Positions 18,632-27,344 of a stretch of DNA of 64,000 bases are shown here, in pieces. The stretch is from Methanolinea sp. (GTDB lineage: Archaea; Halobacteriota; Methanomicrobia; Methanomicrobiales; Methanospirillaceae). A program made the translations under genes and the position numbers. The DNA lies in NCBI GenBank assembly GCA_024518585.1, contig JANIHI010000006.1, forward strand, positions 1-64,000, in the 5' to 3' direction. The notes under the pieces are model-generated. The model saw nothing but the letters and a program-made list of their open reading frames with translations, made no database searches and was not told the DNA's origin. How positions within the stretch are numbered: position 1 is the first letter of the stretch; every line of letters starts with the position of its first letter.

Positions 18632-19660
18632 TCAGTTCACCATCCCTTCAACTGTCTTTGCAATCTCGGCCCCGATCTCGTCGAGGGGAAGGACCCGGTC
18701 CACGCAGTTCCGTGCAAGTGCTCCGCGTGCCATGCCATAGACAAGGCAGTCCTGCTCCCGGCAGACAATGGTGCTCCCCCCGTTCTGCTTGACCGTTGCC
18801 ATCCCCTCACCGCCATCGTTCCCCATGCCCGAGAGGATGACGGATACAACCCTTTTTCCGAAAACCGTCGAGGCAGAGATGAACGTCTTGTCCACGGCGG
18901 GGCGGACGCTGTGGAGGGGAGGGGACTGCGAGTGGATGATCCTCCCACCTTTCTGGCCGTTGTCGCCGAGGTAGGCGGATATAACGGAGTGGTATCCGGC
19001 CCGGGAGACATACACGTTCCCCCGGTACAGGACGTCCCCGTTATCGGTCTCCTTGACGGGCATCCTGGATATCCGGTTCAACCGTGTCGCGAGTGACGCA
19101 GTAAAACCTCCTTCCGGCATGTGCTGGGTTATCACCATGGCAGCCGGGAGGGGGGATGGAAACGATGACAAGAGTATATCGAGCATTGGCGGCCCGCCGG
19201 CAGACGCACCAATCACGACGACCTGGTCGGCAATTCCCGGTGCAGGTTTTTCCACCCGCGTGACGTATGAAATCCGGACCAGGTTATGGATCTTGCCGAG
19301 GAGCTCCCGCCCTATCCCCCGGACGGCGCTTATGTCCTTTGGCTTGAGCATGAAGTCGTCTGCGCCAAGCGCCATGGCTTTCCGTGTCATCTCGGCTCCC
19401 TCTGACGTGAGGGACGAGAGCATCAGGACGCGGGGGAAGTCCCCGGAGGGGGGTCGGTTCCGTAGGACTTCAAGGCCGTTCATCCGTGGCATCTCGATAT
19501 CGAGGGTCATGACGTCAGGGGCATACTCCTTGACTTTCTTGAGTGCATCCACGCCATCGACCGCTGTTGCGACCACTTCGATCTCGGGGTCTTTCTCCAG
19601 CATGTCCCTGATCATGGTCCGCATGAAGAGGGAATCGTCAACGACCAGGACGCGGATCAT
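18632..19660 (-). CDS. cheB: Chemoreceptor methylesterase/deamidase CheB
   Basis: A 342-residue two-domain protein. The receiver domain (1-125) has the phosphoacceptor Asp54 in MTLDIEMPRMNG. The methylesterase domain has Ser in 'IGASAGGPPML', His in 'TQHMPEGG' and Asp in 'GMGNDGGEGM'. It removes methyl groups from receptors for adaptation. The start ATG 19660 is 4 nt past the cheY stop; the longer frame lies inside cheY. No cheR is seen in this window. Confidence 0.96.
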   Translation of the reverse strand: MIRVLVVDDSLFMRTMIRDMLEKDPEIEVVATAVDGVDALKKVKEYAPDVMTLDIEMPRMNGLEVLRNRPPSGDFPRVLMLSSLTSEGAEMTRKAMALGADDFMLKPKDISAVRGIGRELLGKIHNLVRISYVTRVEKPAPGIADQVVVIGASAGGPPMLDILLSSFPSPLPAAMVITQHMPEGGFTASLATRLNRISRMPVKETDNGDVLYRGNVYVSRAGYHSVISAYLGDNGQKGGRIIHSQSPPLHSVRPAVDKTFISASTVFGKRVVSVILSGMGNDGGEGMATVKQNGGSTIVCREQDCLVYGMARGALARNCVDRVLPLDEIGAEIAKTVEGMVN

Positions 19661-19664
19661 CGTC

Positions 19665-20036
19665 TCATGAGCCAAGCACGTTCTTGATCTCTTCGAGGAC
19701 CTTTGGGGCCTGGAAGGGCTTGACGATGTATCCCTTCGCCCCCGTCTTGATGGCAAGCTTGACCATCTGTTCCTGTCCCACCGCCGTGCACATCACGACC
19801 TTGGCATTCGGGTCGATTGCCCGGATCCCCTTGAGGGCCTCGATACCGTTCACCTTCGGCATCACGACGTCCATGGTGACGAGGTCCGGCTTGAGCTCCT
19901 GGTACTTGGCGATTGCTTCGTCCCCGTCACCCGCTTCGCCAACGATGTCGTGCCCCCCTGAAAAGAGGATATTCTTGAGGAGGGTACGCATGAAGAGAGT
20001 GTCATCCACTATCAGAATTCTCCCCATATCTACCAT
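19665..20036 (-). CDS. cheY: Chemotaxis response regulator CheY
   Basis: A 123-residue single receiver domain. Phosphoacceptor Asp56 (TMDVVMP), acidic pair in ILIVDDT, conserved Thr/Ala in 'MCTAVGQ' and Lys in 'YIVKPF'. Phosphorylated by CheA; in archaea it acts on the archaellum motor through the adaptor CheF rather than FliM. It is the first gene of the che unit, with a TATA box 24-26 nt upstream of ATG 20036, so leaderless. A second in-frame ATG lies nine bases downstream. Confidence 0.95.
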   Translation of the reverse strand: MVDMGRILIVDDTLFMRTLLKNILFSGGHDIVGEAGDGDEAIAKYQELKPDLVTMDVVMPKVNGIEALKGIRAIDPNAKVVMCTAVGQEQMVKLAIKTGAKGYIVKPFQAPKVLEEIKNVLGS

Positions 20037-20055
20037 AGTAAAGGTAAATCCGAAG

Positions 20056-20064
20056 AATTTAAAT
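20056..20064 (-). promoter_or_regulatory. TATA box of the cheYBACD unit
   Basis: ATTTAAATT on the minus strand, centred about 24 nt before the cheY ATG, in the 63-nt gap after cheF. It indicates that the che genes form a transcript separate from the arl genes. Confidence 0.6.
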
Positions 20065-20099
20065 ATTTAATGATTGTCACCGCTCAGACCGCCCGGTTA

Positions 20100-20909
20100 T
20101 CACTGCGATGGGGGCTTTACTGCCTCGGTGATGAACCGGACTCCCTTGGGGGTCAGCTGGACTTCCCTCCGGACGAGAACGACCTCGGCGAGGCCAAGCT
20201 TGAGGAGCCTGTCATAGATCTCGTCGAGGTTCTTGTGGGGAATGTTGAGCATGTTTTCGATGGCATGGGAGTCCATCCCGCTGTAGATGAGCATGCCGAC
20301 CTGGGCAGAGAGGGGGTCCAGTTCCTCCCCCGTGACCTCGAGGTCTTTTGTTGCGTCCTTGAGGAAGTTGATGAGGATCTGGAGGGTGGAGAGGGGACAG
20401 AGCACGTAACTCGTCACGACGTCCGAGTTCTCCATGTGGTCAAGCTTGAGGACATCGACCTGGTTTTTCTGGACCTCTTTTTTTGTCAGCTCCATGCTTG
20501 TCACCTCCTTGAGGGCGATCGAGACCTGCTTGTTCTGGCTGACGAACCAGATCGTGGACTTGAGAACGGCAATTGCCCCCTTCTCCCACGTTGCATTCGT
20601 CACGAGAACGCCACCCCTGACGGCCGGTGACATGAAGTAAGCCATGAGCCTGTACGCGCTGCACGACATGGCGATAAAACGCTTCATTGCCTGGAGGACC
20701 TTCTCCACGCTTGCGATCTTGTAGGTGGTGGGCGGGTCTCCCTTGGCAGTGATAATGAGGAGATTTTTCTTCTCCACGAGGTCAATGACGGACTTGTAAG
20801 GGATAGCGGCCTTCAGTGGCTCCAGGATAGTCATCCCATCCTGCTGGAGGTCGATCTTGCCGACGACCCATTTCCCGTTCTTCTCGATCTTGACCGGAAC
20901 CACTGCCAC
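20100..20909 (-). CDS. cheF: Archaeal chemotaxis adaptor CheF-like protein (DUF439)
   Basis: A 269-residue soluble protein. Position between arl and cheY and the overall pattern (an N-terminal beta-rich half with 'WVVGKIDLQQDGMTIL', a C-terminal helical winged-helix-like part with 'MLIYSGMDSHAIENMLNI' and 'YDRLLKLGLAEVVL') match the CheF/DUF439 family. In Halobacterium and Haloferax CheF links phosphorylated CheY to ArlCDE at the archaellum motor. The identification is from remembered family features, not alignment. It starts 18 nt after the acidic membrane protein. Confidence 0.75.
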   Translation of the reverse strand: MAVVPVKIEKNGKWVVGKIDLQQDGMTILEPLKAAIPYKSVIDLVEKKNLLIITAKGDPPTTYKIASVEKVLQAMKRFIAMSCSAYRLMAYFMSPAVRGGVLVTNATWEKGAIAVLKSTIWFVSQNKQVSIALKEVTSMELTKKEVQKNQVDVLKLDHMENSDVVTSYVLCPLSTLQILINFLKDATKDLEVTGEELDPLSAQVGMLIYSGMDSHAIENMLNIPHKNLDEIYDRLLKLGLAEVVLVRREVQLTPKGVRFITEAVKPPSQ

Positions 20910-20927
20910 GTGGGATGCACCTCGTCT

Positions 20928-22064
20928 TCATTGATCCTTTGGTTTCCGGGGTGAAAGGAGGCTCTCGAGCTCTTTCTGGAGTTCGGATGCATCCACCCGT
21001 ATATCCTTTAAGTCCCTGATAAGGCTTGCATATTCGCCCTTCTTCTTTGCCTTGGCCTCTGACTTGAGGGAGGCCATCAGGTCATCGTCCTCGCGCTTCC
21101 CGCTCCCGAATGAGATCATCTCCGTCTCGGGTTGGGGGGCTGGTGATTGAGGCGGACTCTCCGGTTTTGGACCGGTCGGCGATGCAGGGGTTCCCTTTTG
21201 CAGAGGAGCGGCTGAAAGTGCAGCAGGGGACGGGGCGGCTGTGCCCTCGGGCTCCTCTTCCCCGATATCGATACCCTCGATATCAATCGACTCGAGGCCT
21301 TCAAGTGTCTCCTCGGGTACAGGAACCCCGATATCTCCGGCCTGCCCGATATCGTCCTTGTGGGCTTCGAGAATCTCCTTTACCTCGTCGGCGTCGTTTG
21401 TCTCGTCGAGGGAAATGGGCTCCTCCTCCATCGAGAGGGCAATATCCATCTGGGAGACTTCTGCTTCCGGTGCGGGGAGTGACTGGTCAGGCACCATCCC
21501 GAGATCGGTGTCACCGGGGATTGAAAACTCCCCCGGTGTCTCCATCCCGTTCAGGAGGTCGGGGTTGAGATCCTCTCCGACGAGTGAAGCGAAGGGATCG
21601 GTCTTTTTTTCCCTCTCGGCAGGGGGAGCTTCGGGGACGATGTCCTCGAGTGATGTGACAGGTTCACCCTGGATGGTCTTCTCGAGGAGTGTATCGATCT
21701 TTTTTATACGGGCCTCCTCCTCTTTCCTGGACCGCTTCCCTTTCCGAAAATCTGACCGGAGCACGGCAAACGCCCTCTTCAAAGATGAAAAGAAGTGCGA
21801 TGCCCCCCTCTCCCCTCCCTCTCCAACAGCCTTCCGCTTGCTCTCCCCTCCCTTTTCCGGGGTCTGCTTCCTGGGGGACGCGGCCGGTTTTTCCTTTCTC
21901 TTCAACGAGGGAACCCTGACAGTCCCGGTTGAGAGGAGAACAAGAATGGCAAGGACGACTGCACCGACCAGGAGGTAAAAAAAAGGAATATCCAGAATGA
22001 GCATCACGGTCCCGAATGCCATGATGGCAACAAGCAGGACGACCCTGGTCGTGGACTCTTTCAT
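20928..22064 (-). CDS. Uncharacterised acidic membrane-anchored protein between arlJ and cheF
   Basis: A 378-residue protein not recognised as a known family. Two adjacent transmembrane helices occupy residues 7-45. A basic stretch (KRKEKPAASPRKQ) and a lysine/arginine-rich region follow to about residue 125, then a long low-complexity acidic region rich in Glu, Asp, Pro and Ser (about 130-320), and a predicted coiled-coil tail ('SLIRDLKDIRVDASELQKELESLL'). The tail would lie in the cytoplasm. Its start overlaps the arlJ stop (TGACATG), so it is co-translated with the archaellum platform gene, and cheF follows at 18 nt. It may tether switch or chemotaxis proteins to the membrane, but this is inference. 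Confidence 0.8.
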   Translation of the reverse strand: MKESTTRVVLLVAIMAFGTVMLILDIPFFYLLVGAVVLAILVLLSTGTVRVPSLKRKEKPAASPRKQTPEKGGESKRKAVGEGGERGASHFFSSLKRAFAVLRSDFRKGKRSRKEEEARIKKIDTLLEKTIQGEPVTSLEDIVPEAPPAEREKKTDPFASLVGEDLNPDLLNGMETPGEFSIPGDTDLGMVPDQSLPAPEAEVSQMDIALSMEEEPISLDETNDADEVKEILEAHKDDIGQAGDIGVPVPEETLEGLESIDIEGIDIGEEEPEGTAAPSPAALSAAPLQKGTPASPTGPKPESPPQSPAPQPETEMISFGSGKREDDDLMASLKSEAKAKKKGEYASLIRDLKDIRVDASELQKELESLLSPRKPKDQ

Positions 22065-22065
22065 G

Positions 22066-23661
22066 TCAGATCCCCTGGAACGTGGGAATATTGAAGAACA
22101 TACCAACTATTACCGGGGCAACGATATAAATAATGCCGGTGACACCGAGGATGAAACTTGCAAAGAAATAGTACATGTAGCGGTCGCCACCCATCACGAT
22201 CTTCCCGGCAAGGATATTGGAAAGGGAGAGGATTGTGATCATGATGATGACGTAAACCCCCATCTCGGCTTCGGGAAAACTCACGAAAAGGTTGATCCCT
22301 CCACTCAGTGAACCTGCAATCGAGCCCTGCTGGTGGAGTGCTGAACTACTCTCCCCGAGGGTTGAAATAACACTCCCGATGGCCTTTGACATGGTGATCA
22401 TGATGTGGAAGAGGAAGAGAAAGATACCGACCATCATCGCGTGCATGGGTACGAGGAGGATAACGAACCCCATCGCCAGGTTGTTCCGCTTTTCACGCAG
22501 GAGGACCTGTTCGAGCATCGACGAACCGACGATCTGGCCGATGACATCAGGCTTGCCCCCCAGTTCCACGGCATCCCGGAAGATATTGAGATACTTGTAG
22601 ATGAGGTTGCTTCCATTTTCATTGACGAACCGCTGCCATACAAGTTTCTCATCAAGCCCGAGGTTCAGTTTTGAATAGACACCGTTGATGAAGGGTTCGA
22701 GTGCCTCGAGTGATTTCCTGTCGATCTCAGCCAGGGCACTCCCCACGGTTATTCCCTTACCCCCCATCACGGCCCCGAGGCTCCGTATGAATGTCGTGAA
22801 TTCAGAGTCGCGCAGGACGATGTTCCGGTCATCCAGGTAGCCGATGACCCCCAGGGGGAGGAGGAGGAGTCCCACGAGGAGCATGGAAAGCCCCATGTTT
22901 GATGTGAGGATCCCAAGGAGAATAGCTCCTGCGAATGCGAGGGGCACGATCTTCTTTTCAAGGCGCCGGATGAGTTCCTGTTCCCGGGAGCCTTTTTCCA
23001 GTCCATGTGTCTTGTCATCTGATGGGACCGATTTGTACATGGTCACCAGGCCGAAGAAGGAGACGCAGATGACGATCATGTAGGATGATATCAGGGTCTG
23101 CTGGATATTATCGGGTGCAAAAATTGCAACCGAGAGCATCATGATGATCCCGACAAGGGTTGCGGAAAAGAGCATCGCGATGTAGGCATCGCTCCATTTC
23201 TTGAGCATCTCGAGCCCCTGCTCGTAGGCGTTCCGGTACACGCTCCGGATGGTGGCAAGCTCGCGGGTCAGGAAGTCCTCGTCGGGGACGCCGGATTCTA
23301 TCGAGTTTGAGTACCGGTGGAGCATGCTCCGGAGCATGTCGTTCTGGACCTTGTCCGCAATGAGGGAGAGGGCCTGGACGTAGCTGTAGTTCCAGCGCTT
23401 GACGAAGAACTCGACCCTCTCGATGTACTTGCAGGTGACGTACTCCTTTCGTGCGGCTGTGTAGGCAAAGATCTCGGGCCGCGTCGCCTGGGCCGTCGTG
23501 ATGGAGGCCATGTAGGTGACCATGAAGAGGAGGTCCGGCCCCATCCTCTTGCTCTCATCAAGGGATGCCAGTTTCTTTTTAAGAGAGGTGCCAAGGTCCT
23601 GGAACGGGATCTTACCAGCATTGGCGTGGCGAACCTTGTCACCGAAACCTGTGAGAGGCAT
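22066..23661 (-). CDS. arlJ: Archaellum platform membrane protein ArlJ (FlaJ)
   Basis: A 531-residue polytopic protein of the T2SSF/TadC family, the membrane core on which ArlI and ArlH assemble. It has two T2SSF-like cytoplasmic regions ('YVQALSLIADKVQNDMLRSML' split here as the first helical block, and 'FIRSLGAVMGGKGITVGSAL' as the second) and about seven to nine transmembrane helices. The start follows the arlI stop immediately (TAGATG). Slightly shorter than some homologues but complete. Confidence 0.95.
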   Translation of the reverse strand: MPLTGFGDKVRHANAGKIPFQDLGTSLKKKLASLDESKRMGPDLLFMVTYMASITTAQATRPEIFAYTAARKEYVTCKYIERVEFFVKRWNYSYVQALSLIADKVQNDMLRSMLHRYSNSIESGVPDEDFLTRELATIRSVYRNAYEQGLEMLKKWSDAYIAMLFSATLVGIIMMLSVAIFAPDNIQQTLISSYMIVICVSFFGLVTMYKSVPSDDKTHGLEKGSREQELIRRLEKKIVPLAFAGAILLGILTSNMGLSMLLVGLLLLPLGVIGYLDDRNIVLRDSEFTTFIRSLGAVMGGKGITVGSALAEIDRKSLEALEPFINGVYSKLNLGLDEKLVWQRFVNENGSNLIYKYLNIFRDAVELGGKPDVIGQIVGSSMLEQVLLREKRNNLAMGFVILLVPMHAMMVGIFLFLFHIMITMSKAIGSVISTLGESSSALHQQGSIAGSLSGGINLFVSFPEAEMGVYVIIMITILSLSNILAGKIVMGGDRYMYYFFASFILGVTGIIYIVAPVIVGMFFNIPTFQGI

Positions 23662-25530
23662 CTACATGGAGTCGATATCGATCTTGAGGAGTCCCTGTTT
23701 CTTGATCTTTGTCATCATGTGATAGAGGTCGTAGAACCCGGTGTACCCCGCCTTGTGCAGGCGCTCCAGGATCCGCGCCCTTTTTTCCACCTCCTCGTAT
23801 ATCGCGGCCTTCTTGTGCTCCGGGATGCCAAGCATCGTCGCGATCTTGTTCTCGAGCAGGTAACTGCTCCCCCGGCCGGTGAACTCGTGGGTGTCGGTCA
23901 CCGGGTCCCAGTGGAACATCTCGACGAACGAGAACCCCTGGGTCTCGGGGTTGTACCCGACGAGCTCGTTGACGCTCAGCATGCGGCGGACCGTCTCGCC
24001 GGTCGGCCTCTTGACAGCGCTCTGGATGACCACGATGTTGAGGTTGTCCACGTAGGTCTTCGGGATGTTGATCGGGTCACCGCAGAGACGCTGGATCAGT
24101 TTTTCAACGGACGCCGCGTGGAACGTGGAGAGGACGGGGTGGCCGGTCTGCATCGCACCGAACGCGACCGACCCCTCGACACCCCGGATCTCACCGACGA
24201 GAATCTGGTTTGGACGCTGACGGAGGGCGGCCTTGAGGAGGTCGAACATCGTCACGTCCGATCCCTCGCCTTCCCCCTTCCCCTTGCCCTTGGAGACCTC
24301 CCTCGTCCAGTTCTTGTGCGGAACCTGGAGCTCGGGGGTATCCTCGATGGTCACGATCTTGTTCTCCGGCGGGATGAAGGCGGTGAGGGCATTGAGGCTC
24401 GTCGTCTTGCCGCTTGCCGTCTCGCCGCTCATGAAGAGTGACATCCCGTTCTCGATGCAGATCCACAAGTAGGCCGCGACCATGTAATCGCACGTCTTGA
24501 ACTCGATCAGCTTCAGGATGCTGATCGGGTCATCCATTGCCTTCCTGATGGTGAAGTTGCTCCCCTTGCGGCTGATGTCAGTACTGTAAACGATGTTGAT
24601 ACGCGACCCGTCGGGGAGCGTTGCATCAACGATGGGGTTCCGGTAGGTGATGGGTCTCTTTGTCCTCTCGGCGAGCTTGATCACGAACGTATCAAGTTCA
24701 TCGGTGTTGTCCCAGCCTACGACCGCCTTCAATCCCTTGAATATCTTGTGCTCGATGAAGATCGGCCCGACCCCATCGACGGTGATATCCTCGATGTACC
24801 TGTCGTTGATGAACGGCTTGAGGAGACCGACATCGATCTTGTCCCGGATGATCATGTACTCGATGGCCCGGTACTCCTGGGGAGTCACGATGATCCGACC
24901 GTCCGGTGTCTGGGGTACGTGGGACAAAACTAATTTTTTATGTGCACTCGTCTTTGCCGTCAGGTCCTTGTTCAGGAAATCTTTCAGCTTTGCGCCAAGA
25001 CCTTTCTGGCCGGTCTTGCCCGCAAGGGCCGGCAGTTCCTCACCCGGTTTTTTGACGTAGAGGACTTGGGCAATCAGCCTCTTGAGGACTTCGGCACGTT
25101 CCTCGTCGGTGACCGGGTCTTCCTCGAGGGCATCGAGGAGGTCGACAAGCTTGATCTCGACGGCCGGAAGGAGCTCCTTGACGCTGTGCATGAACGAGGG
25201 GTCGACGGGGATGTAGTAGTTGCGGACATCGTTGGGGTCAAAAAAGATGTGGACAAAGACCGTGTCGTCCGCCGGGTAGATGAGGTTGGGGTCGGTCATC
25301 GACTTGAGGTCCCTCTTGAGCTCGGAGAAGAAGAGGGGGATCCCGTACTCATCGACAGGGAAGATATGGAGGTATTCGAGGAGGTGGGGTGCCTTTTTCA
25401 CGTACTCCTTGGCATTGACCGGCAGCATGCGGTAGAGGGCACATCCCTCAATGTTGTTCGCACAGTCGTTGTCCTCGGTGTTCTCTGCCGGCTTGAAAGG
25501 GAGGGTGAGCGCTGCGGTGAGGGCGGGCAT
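23662..25530 (-). CDS. arlI: Archaellum motor ATPase ArlI (FlaI)
   Basis: A 622-residue secretion/rotation ATPase of the PilT/VirB11 superfamily that drives archaellum assembly and rotation. Walker A is GETASGKTT (about residues 368-377), the Asp box is 'IVTIEDTPELQ', and Walker B/His box lies in 'LVGEIRGVEGSVAFGAMQTGH'. A short Gly/Lys/Glu-rich insertion (KGKGKGEGEGSD) precedes the Walker B region. The N-terminal 200 residues are the family-specific domain. Located between arlH and arlJ as usual. Confidence 0.97.
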   Translation of the reverse strand: MPALTAALTLPFKPAENTEDNDCANNIEGCALYRMLPVNAKEYVKKAPHLLEYLHIFPVDEYGIPLFFSELKRDLKSMTDPNLIYPADDTVFVHIFFDPNDVRNYYIPVDPSFMHSVKELLPAVEIKLVDLLDALEEDPVTDEERAEVLKRLIAQVLYVKKPGEELPALAGKTGQKGLGAKLKDFLNKDLTAKTSAHKKLVLSHVPQTPDGRIIVTPQEYRAIEYMIIRDKIDVGLLKPFINDRYIEDITVDGVGPIFIEHKIFKGLKAVVGWDNTDELDTFVIKLAERTKRPITYRNPIVDATLPDGSRINIVYSTDISRKGSNFTIRKAMDDPISILKLIEFKTCDYMVAAYLWICIENGMSLFMSGETASGKTTSLNALTAFIPPENKIVTIEDTPELQVPHKNWTREVSKGKGKGEGEGSDVTMFDLLKAALRQRPNQILVGEIRGVEGSVAFGAMQTGHPVLSTFHAASVEKLIQRLCGDPINIPKTYVDNLNIVVIQSAVKRPTGETVRRMLSVNELVGYNPETQGFSFVEMFHWDPVTDTHEFTGRGSSYLLENKIATMLGIPEHKKAAIYEEVEKRARILERLHKAGYTGFYDLYHMMTKIKKQGLLKIDIDSM

Positions 25531-25534
25531 GGGT

Positions 25535-26281
25535 TCACACCTTTGCCATCGATATCGGGATGATCTTCATTCCGTACCCGGGGTGGACCTCGAAGGAGAC
25601 CAGGTTCCCGGTCGTCTTGCGGGCACCCCTGACCTTGACCACCTCGAGGACCATGACGTACTTGTCCCCGATTAAGGCCTTCTTCATGGAGAGGTGGGCG
25701 TCGCAGATGGAGCGGATCCGGACGAGGGTGTCCTCCTCAAAGGCGTAGGTATGGAGGGTGATCAGGATAGTCTTCCCATGGTCGACGAGGTTCTTGCAGT
25801 TCGTCAGGAACGTGAGGATCGATGCCTGTTCGGTGTATTCCGTAAACATCGTCAGCGAGTCGATGACCGCGACCTCGGCCTTGCTCCGCCGGATGTGGTT
25901 GACGATCCGCAGGAGGATACCGTCCATCTCCTCTTTCGTCCACTTGAACCCCACCATGTGGAGGTGGAAGAGGCGGATGTACCCCCAGGCGAAATAATCC
26001 GAGACGTCAAGGCTCATGGACTCCATCTGCGAGAGGAAGCTCTTGGCGGTCAGTTCGGTGGAGTAGAGGTCAACGCGGAGCCCCTGCTTCATGGCCCCCC
26101 ACATGATCTGCTGGGTGAGGACGCTCTTTCCGGTATCGTTCTCCCCCTCGATCAGGGTGAGGGAGCCAAGGGGGATGCCGTCTGCTATCTTCTTGTCGAT
26201 CTCGCTGTTTCCGGTCGAGAGGATGTTCTTATCCTCACCACCGAGAAGGCTCGAGAGTCCCTCGTTGACTGACTCCACCAT
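25535..26281 (-). CDS. arlH: Archaellum ATP-binding protein ArlH (FlaH)
   Basis: A 248-residue RecA/KaiC-like protein that binds ATP and forms a ring in the motor with ArlI. Walker A is GENDTGKS (about residues 46-53) and the degenerate Walker B is 'VAVIDSLTMF'. ATP binding rather than hydrolysis is thought to be its signal. Starts at ATG 26281; ends 4 nt before arlI. It has its own TATA-like box upstream. Confidence 0.96.
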   Translation of the reverse strand: MVESVNEGLSSLLGGEDKNILSTGNSEIDKKIADGIPLGSLTLIEGENDTGKSVLTQQIMWGAMKQGLRVDLYSTELTAKSFLSQMESMSLDVSDYFAWGYIRLFHLHMVGFKWTKEEMDGILLRIVNHIRRSKAEVAVIDSLTMFTEYTEQASILTFLTNCKNLVDHGKTILITLHTYAFEEDTLVRIRSICDAHLSMKKALIGDKYVMVLEVVKVRGARKTTGNLVSFEVHPGYGMKIIPISMAKV

Positions 26282-26310
26282 GGATTATACTGAATTATAT
26301 ATCGCAATGT

Positions 26311-26320
26311 TAATATAAAG
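26311..26320 (-). promoter_or_regulatory. TATA-like box upstream of arlH
   Basis: CTTTATATTA on the minus strand, centred about 34 nt before the arlH start, in the 85-nt gap after arlF. It may be a secondary promoter for arlHIJ. Confidence 0.4.
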
Positions 26321-26366
26321 TGTTCCTTACCGGATGTAAGGCTGATACGGGTGGACCCTGAACAGA

Positions 26367-26855
26367 CTACTCTTTATACGAGTTGGGAATCCCGTTACCT
26401 GTTACAATTTTGAACCTTTCTGGTGTTATTCCCGAATAGGAAACAGACATGTTCAGGATTTCCCCGGGATCCCACTGGTTCCTGTATATTTTTTCCTCCG
26501 TGTAATCACCATCAGTGATACTCACGTCTGTCCAGTGTCCCTCCGCCGGTTCGGACCGATACGTAAAGAGGAACCACCCCGACGAACTATCGTAAAGGTA
26601 TACATCGATGTACCCGAAATTCCGGATAGGTTCCCTCCCGGTATTCAGAATTTCAATGGTGAGCGGGGAACCGCCTGACGAATTTGCGACCACTTCCATC
26701 GAGGTCCCAAGCATTTTGAGCTGGAGATCCGTCATGTCCTTTTGAGCCGTGGAGACAACCTCGCTCGTCACAAGGGTGCTGCCTGCAAGGACGTATGCAG
26801 TGATGATGATGATGACGATGCCAAAGGCTGTTGCCACGAGGGACGCTGCTGCCAT
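26367..26855 (-). CDS. arlF: Archaellum stator-type protein ArlF (FlaF)
   Basis: A 162-residue protein with one N-terminal transmembrane helix ('VATAFGIVIIIITAYVLAGS') and a beta-rich extracellular domain. Family members form a stator that binds the S-layer with ArlG. The assignment F rather than G rests on the N-terminus (MAAASLVATAFGIV) and on the G-F-H-I-J order. The reverse naming is possible because both families share the same architecture. The domain repeats a motif seen in its neighbour: 'WDPGEIL' versus 'WDPGETL'. Confidence 0.7.
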   Translation of the reverse strand: MAAASLVATAFGIVIIIITAYVLAGSTLVTSEVVSTAQKDMTDLQLKMLGTSMEVVANSSGGSPLTIEILNTGREPIRNFGYIDVYLYDSSSGWFLFTYRSEPAEGHWTDVSITDGDYTEEKIYRNQWDPGEILNMSVSYSGITPERFKIVTGNGIPNSYKE

Positions 26856-26867
26856 GGTTTTCTCATC

Positions 26868-27338
26868 TCAACTTCTCGTAAAGGTCAGGTCCCTCCTCAC
26901 GCCATTCGGGAGGACAACCGCAACGTAGACATCTCCCCCACTCCCCGGGAGGAGGTCCCCTGCATCAGTAACGGTGATGGTGAGGGTTTCACCTGGGTCC
27001 CAGTAACTGTTCGTGTTCTCCTCGATTGTATACCGGCCGGATAAAGACCTCCTCTCGAAATTTCCCGGTGCACCGACGTAGATATCCCCCGTATTGATCT
27101 CGTTTGTATGCAAGCGGGCAGACCCGACATTTTTTACCCATACTTTAACCGTTGTCGCGTTTGCAAATGTGTTGACGATCCGAAAGTCCGTCCGCATCTT
27201 CGTATCGGCCTGGCTCGAGACAGATCCAAACGTGTCAGCCGTCCGGTAAATGGCAGGAAAAATGGCATTTATCAGGACACCGGCGGCAATCACGGCACTG
27301 ATGAGAAACAGCGCGGTGACGATGGTCTCGCTGGACAT
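26868..27338 (-). CDS. arlG: Archaellum stator-type protein ArlG (FlaG)
   Basis: A 156-residue protein with an N-terminal archaellin-like hydrophobic helix ('TIVTALFLISAVIAAGVLIN') and a beta-sandwich domain ('VKVWVKNVGSARL'). The MSSETIVTALF start is typical of FlaG. ArlG is reported to form a filament that holds ArlF against the S-layer. It starts 6 nt after arlCE, and arlF follows 12 nt later. Assignment versus ArlF is by memory of family N-termini. Confidence 0.7.
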   Translation of the reverse strand: MSSETIVTALFLISAVIAAGVLINAIFPAIYRTADTFGSVSSQADTKMRTDFRIVNTFANATTVKVWVKNVGSARLHTNEINTGDIYVGAPGNFERRSLSGRYTIEENTNSYWDPGETLTITVTDAGDLLPGSGGDVYVAVVLPNGVRRDLTFTRS

Positions 27339-27344
27339 GTCACT

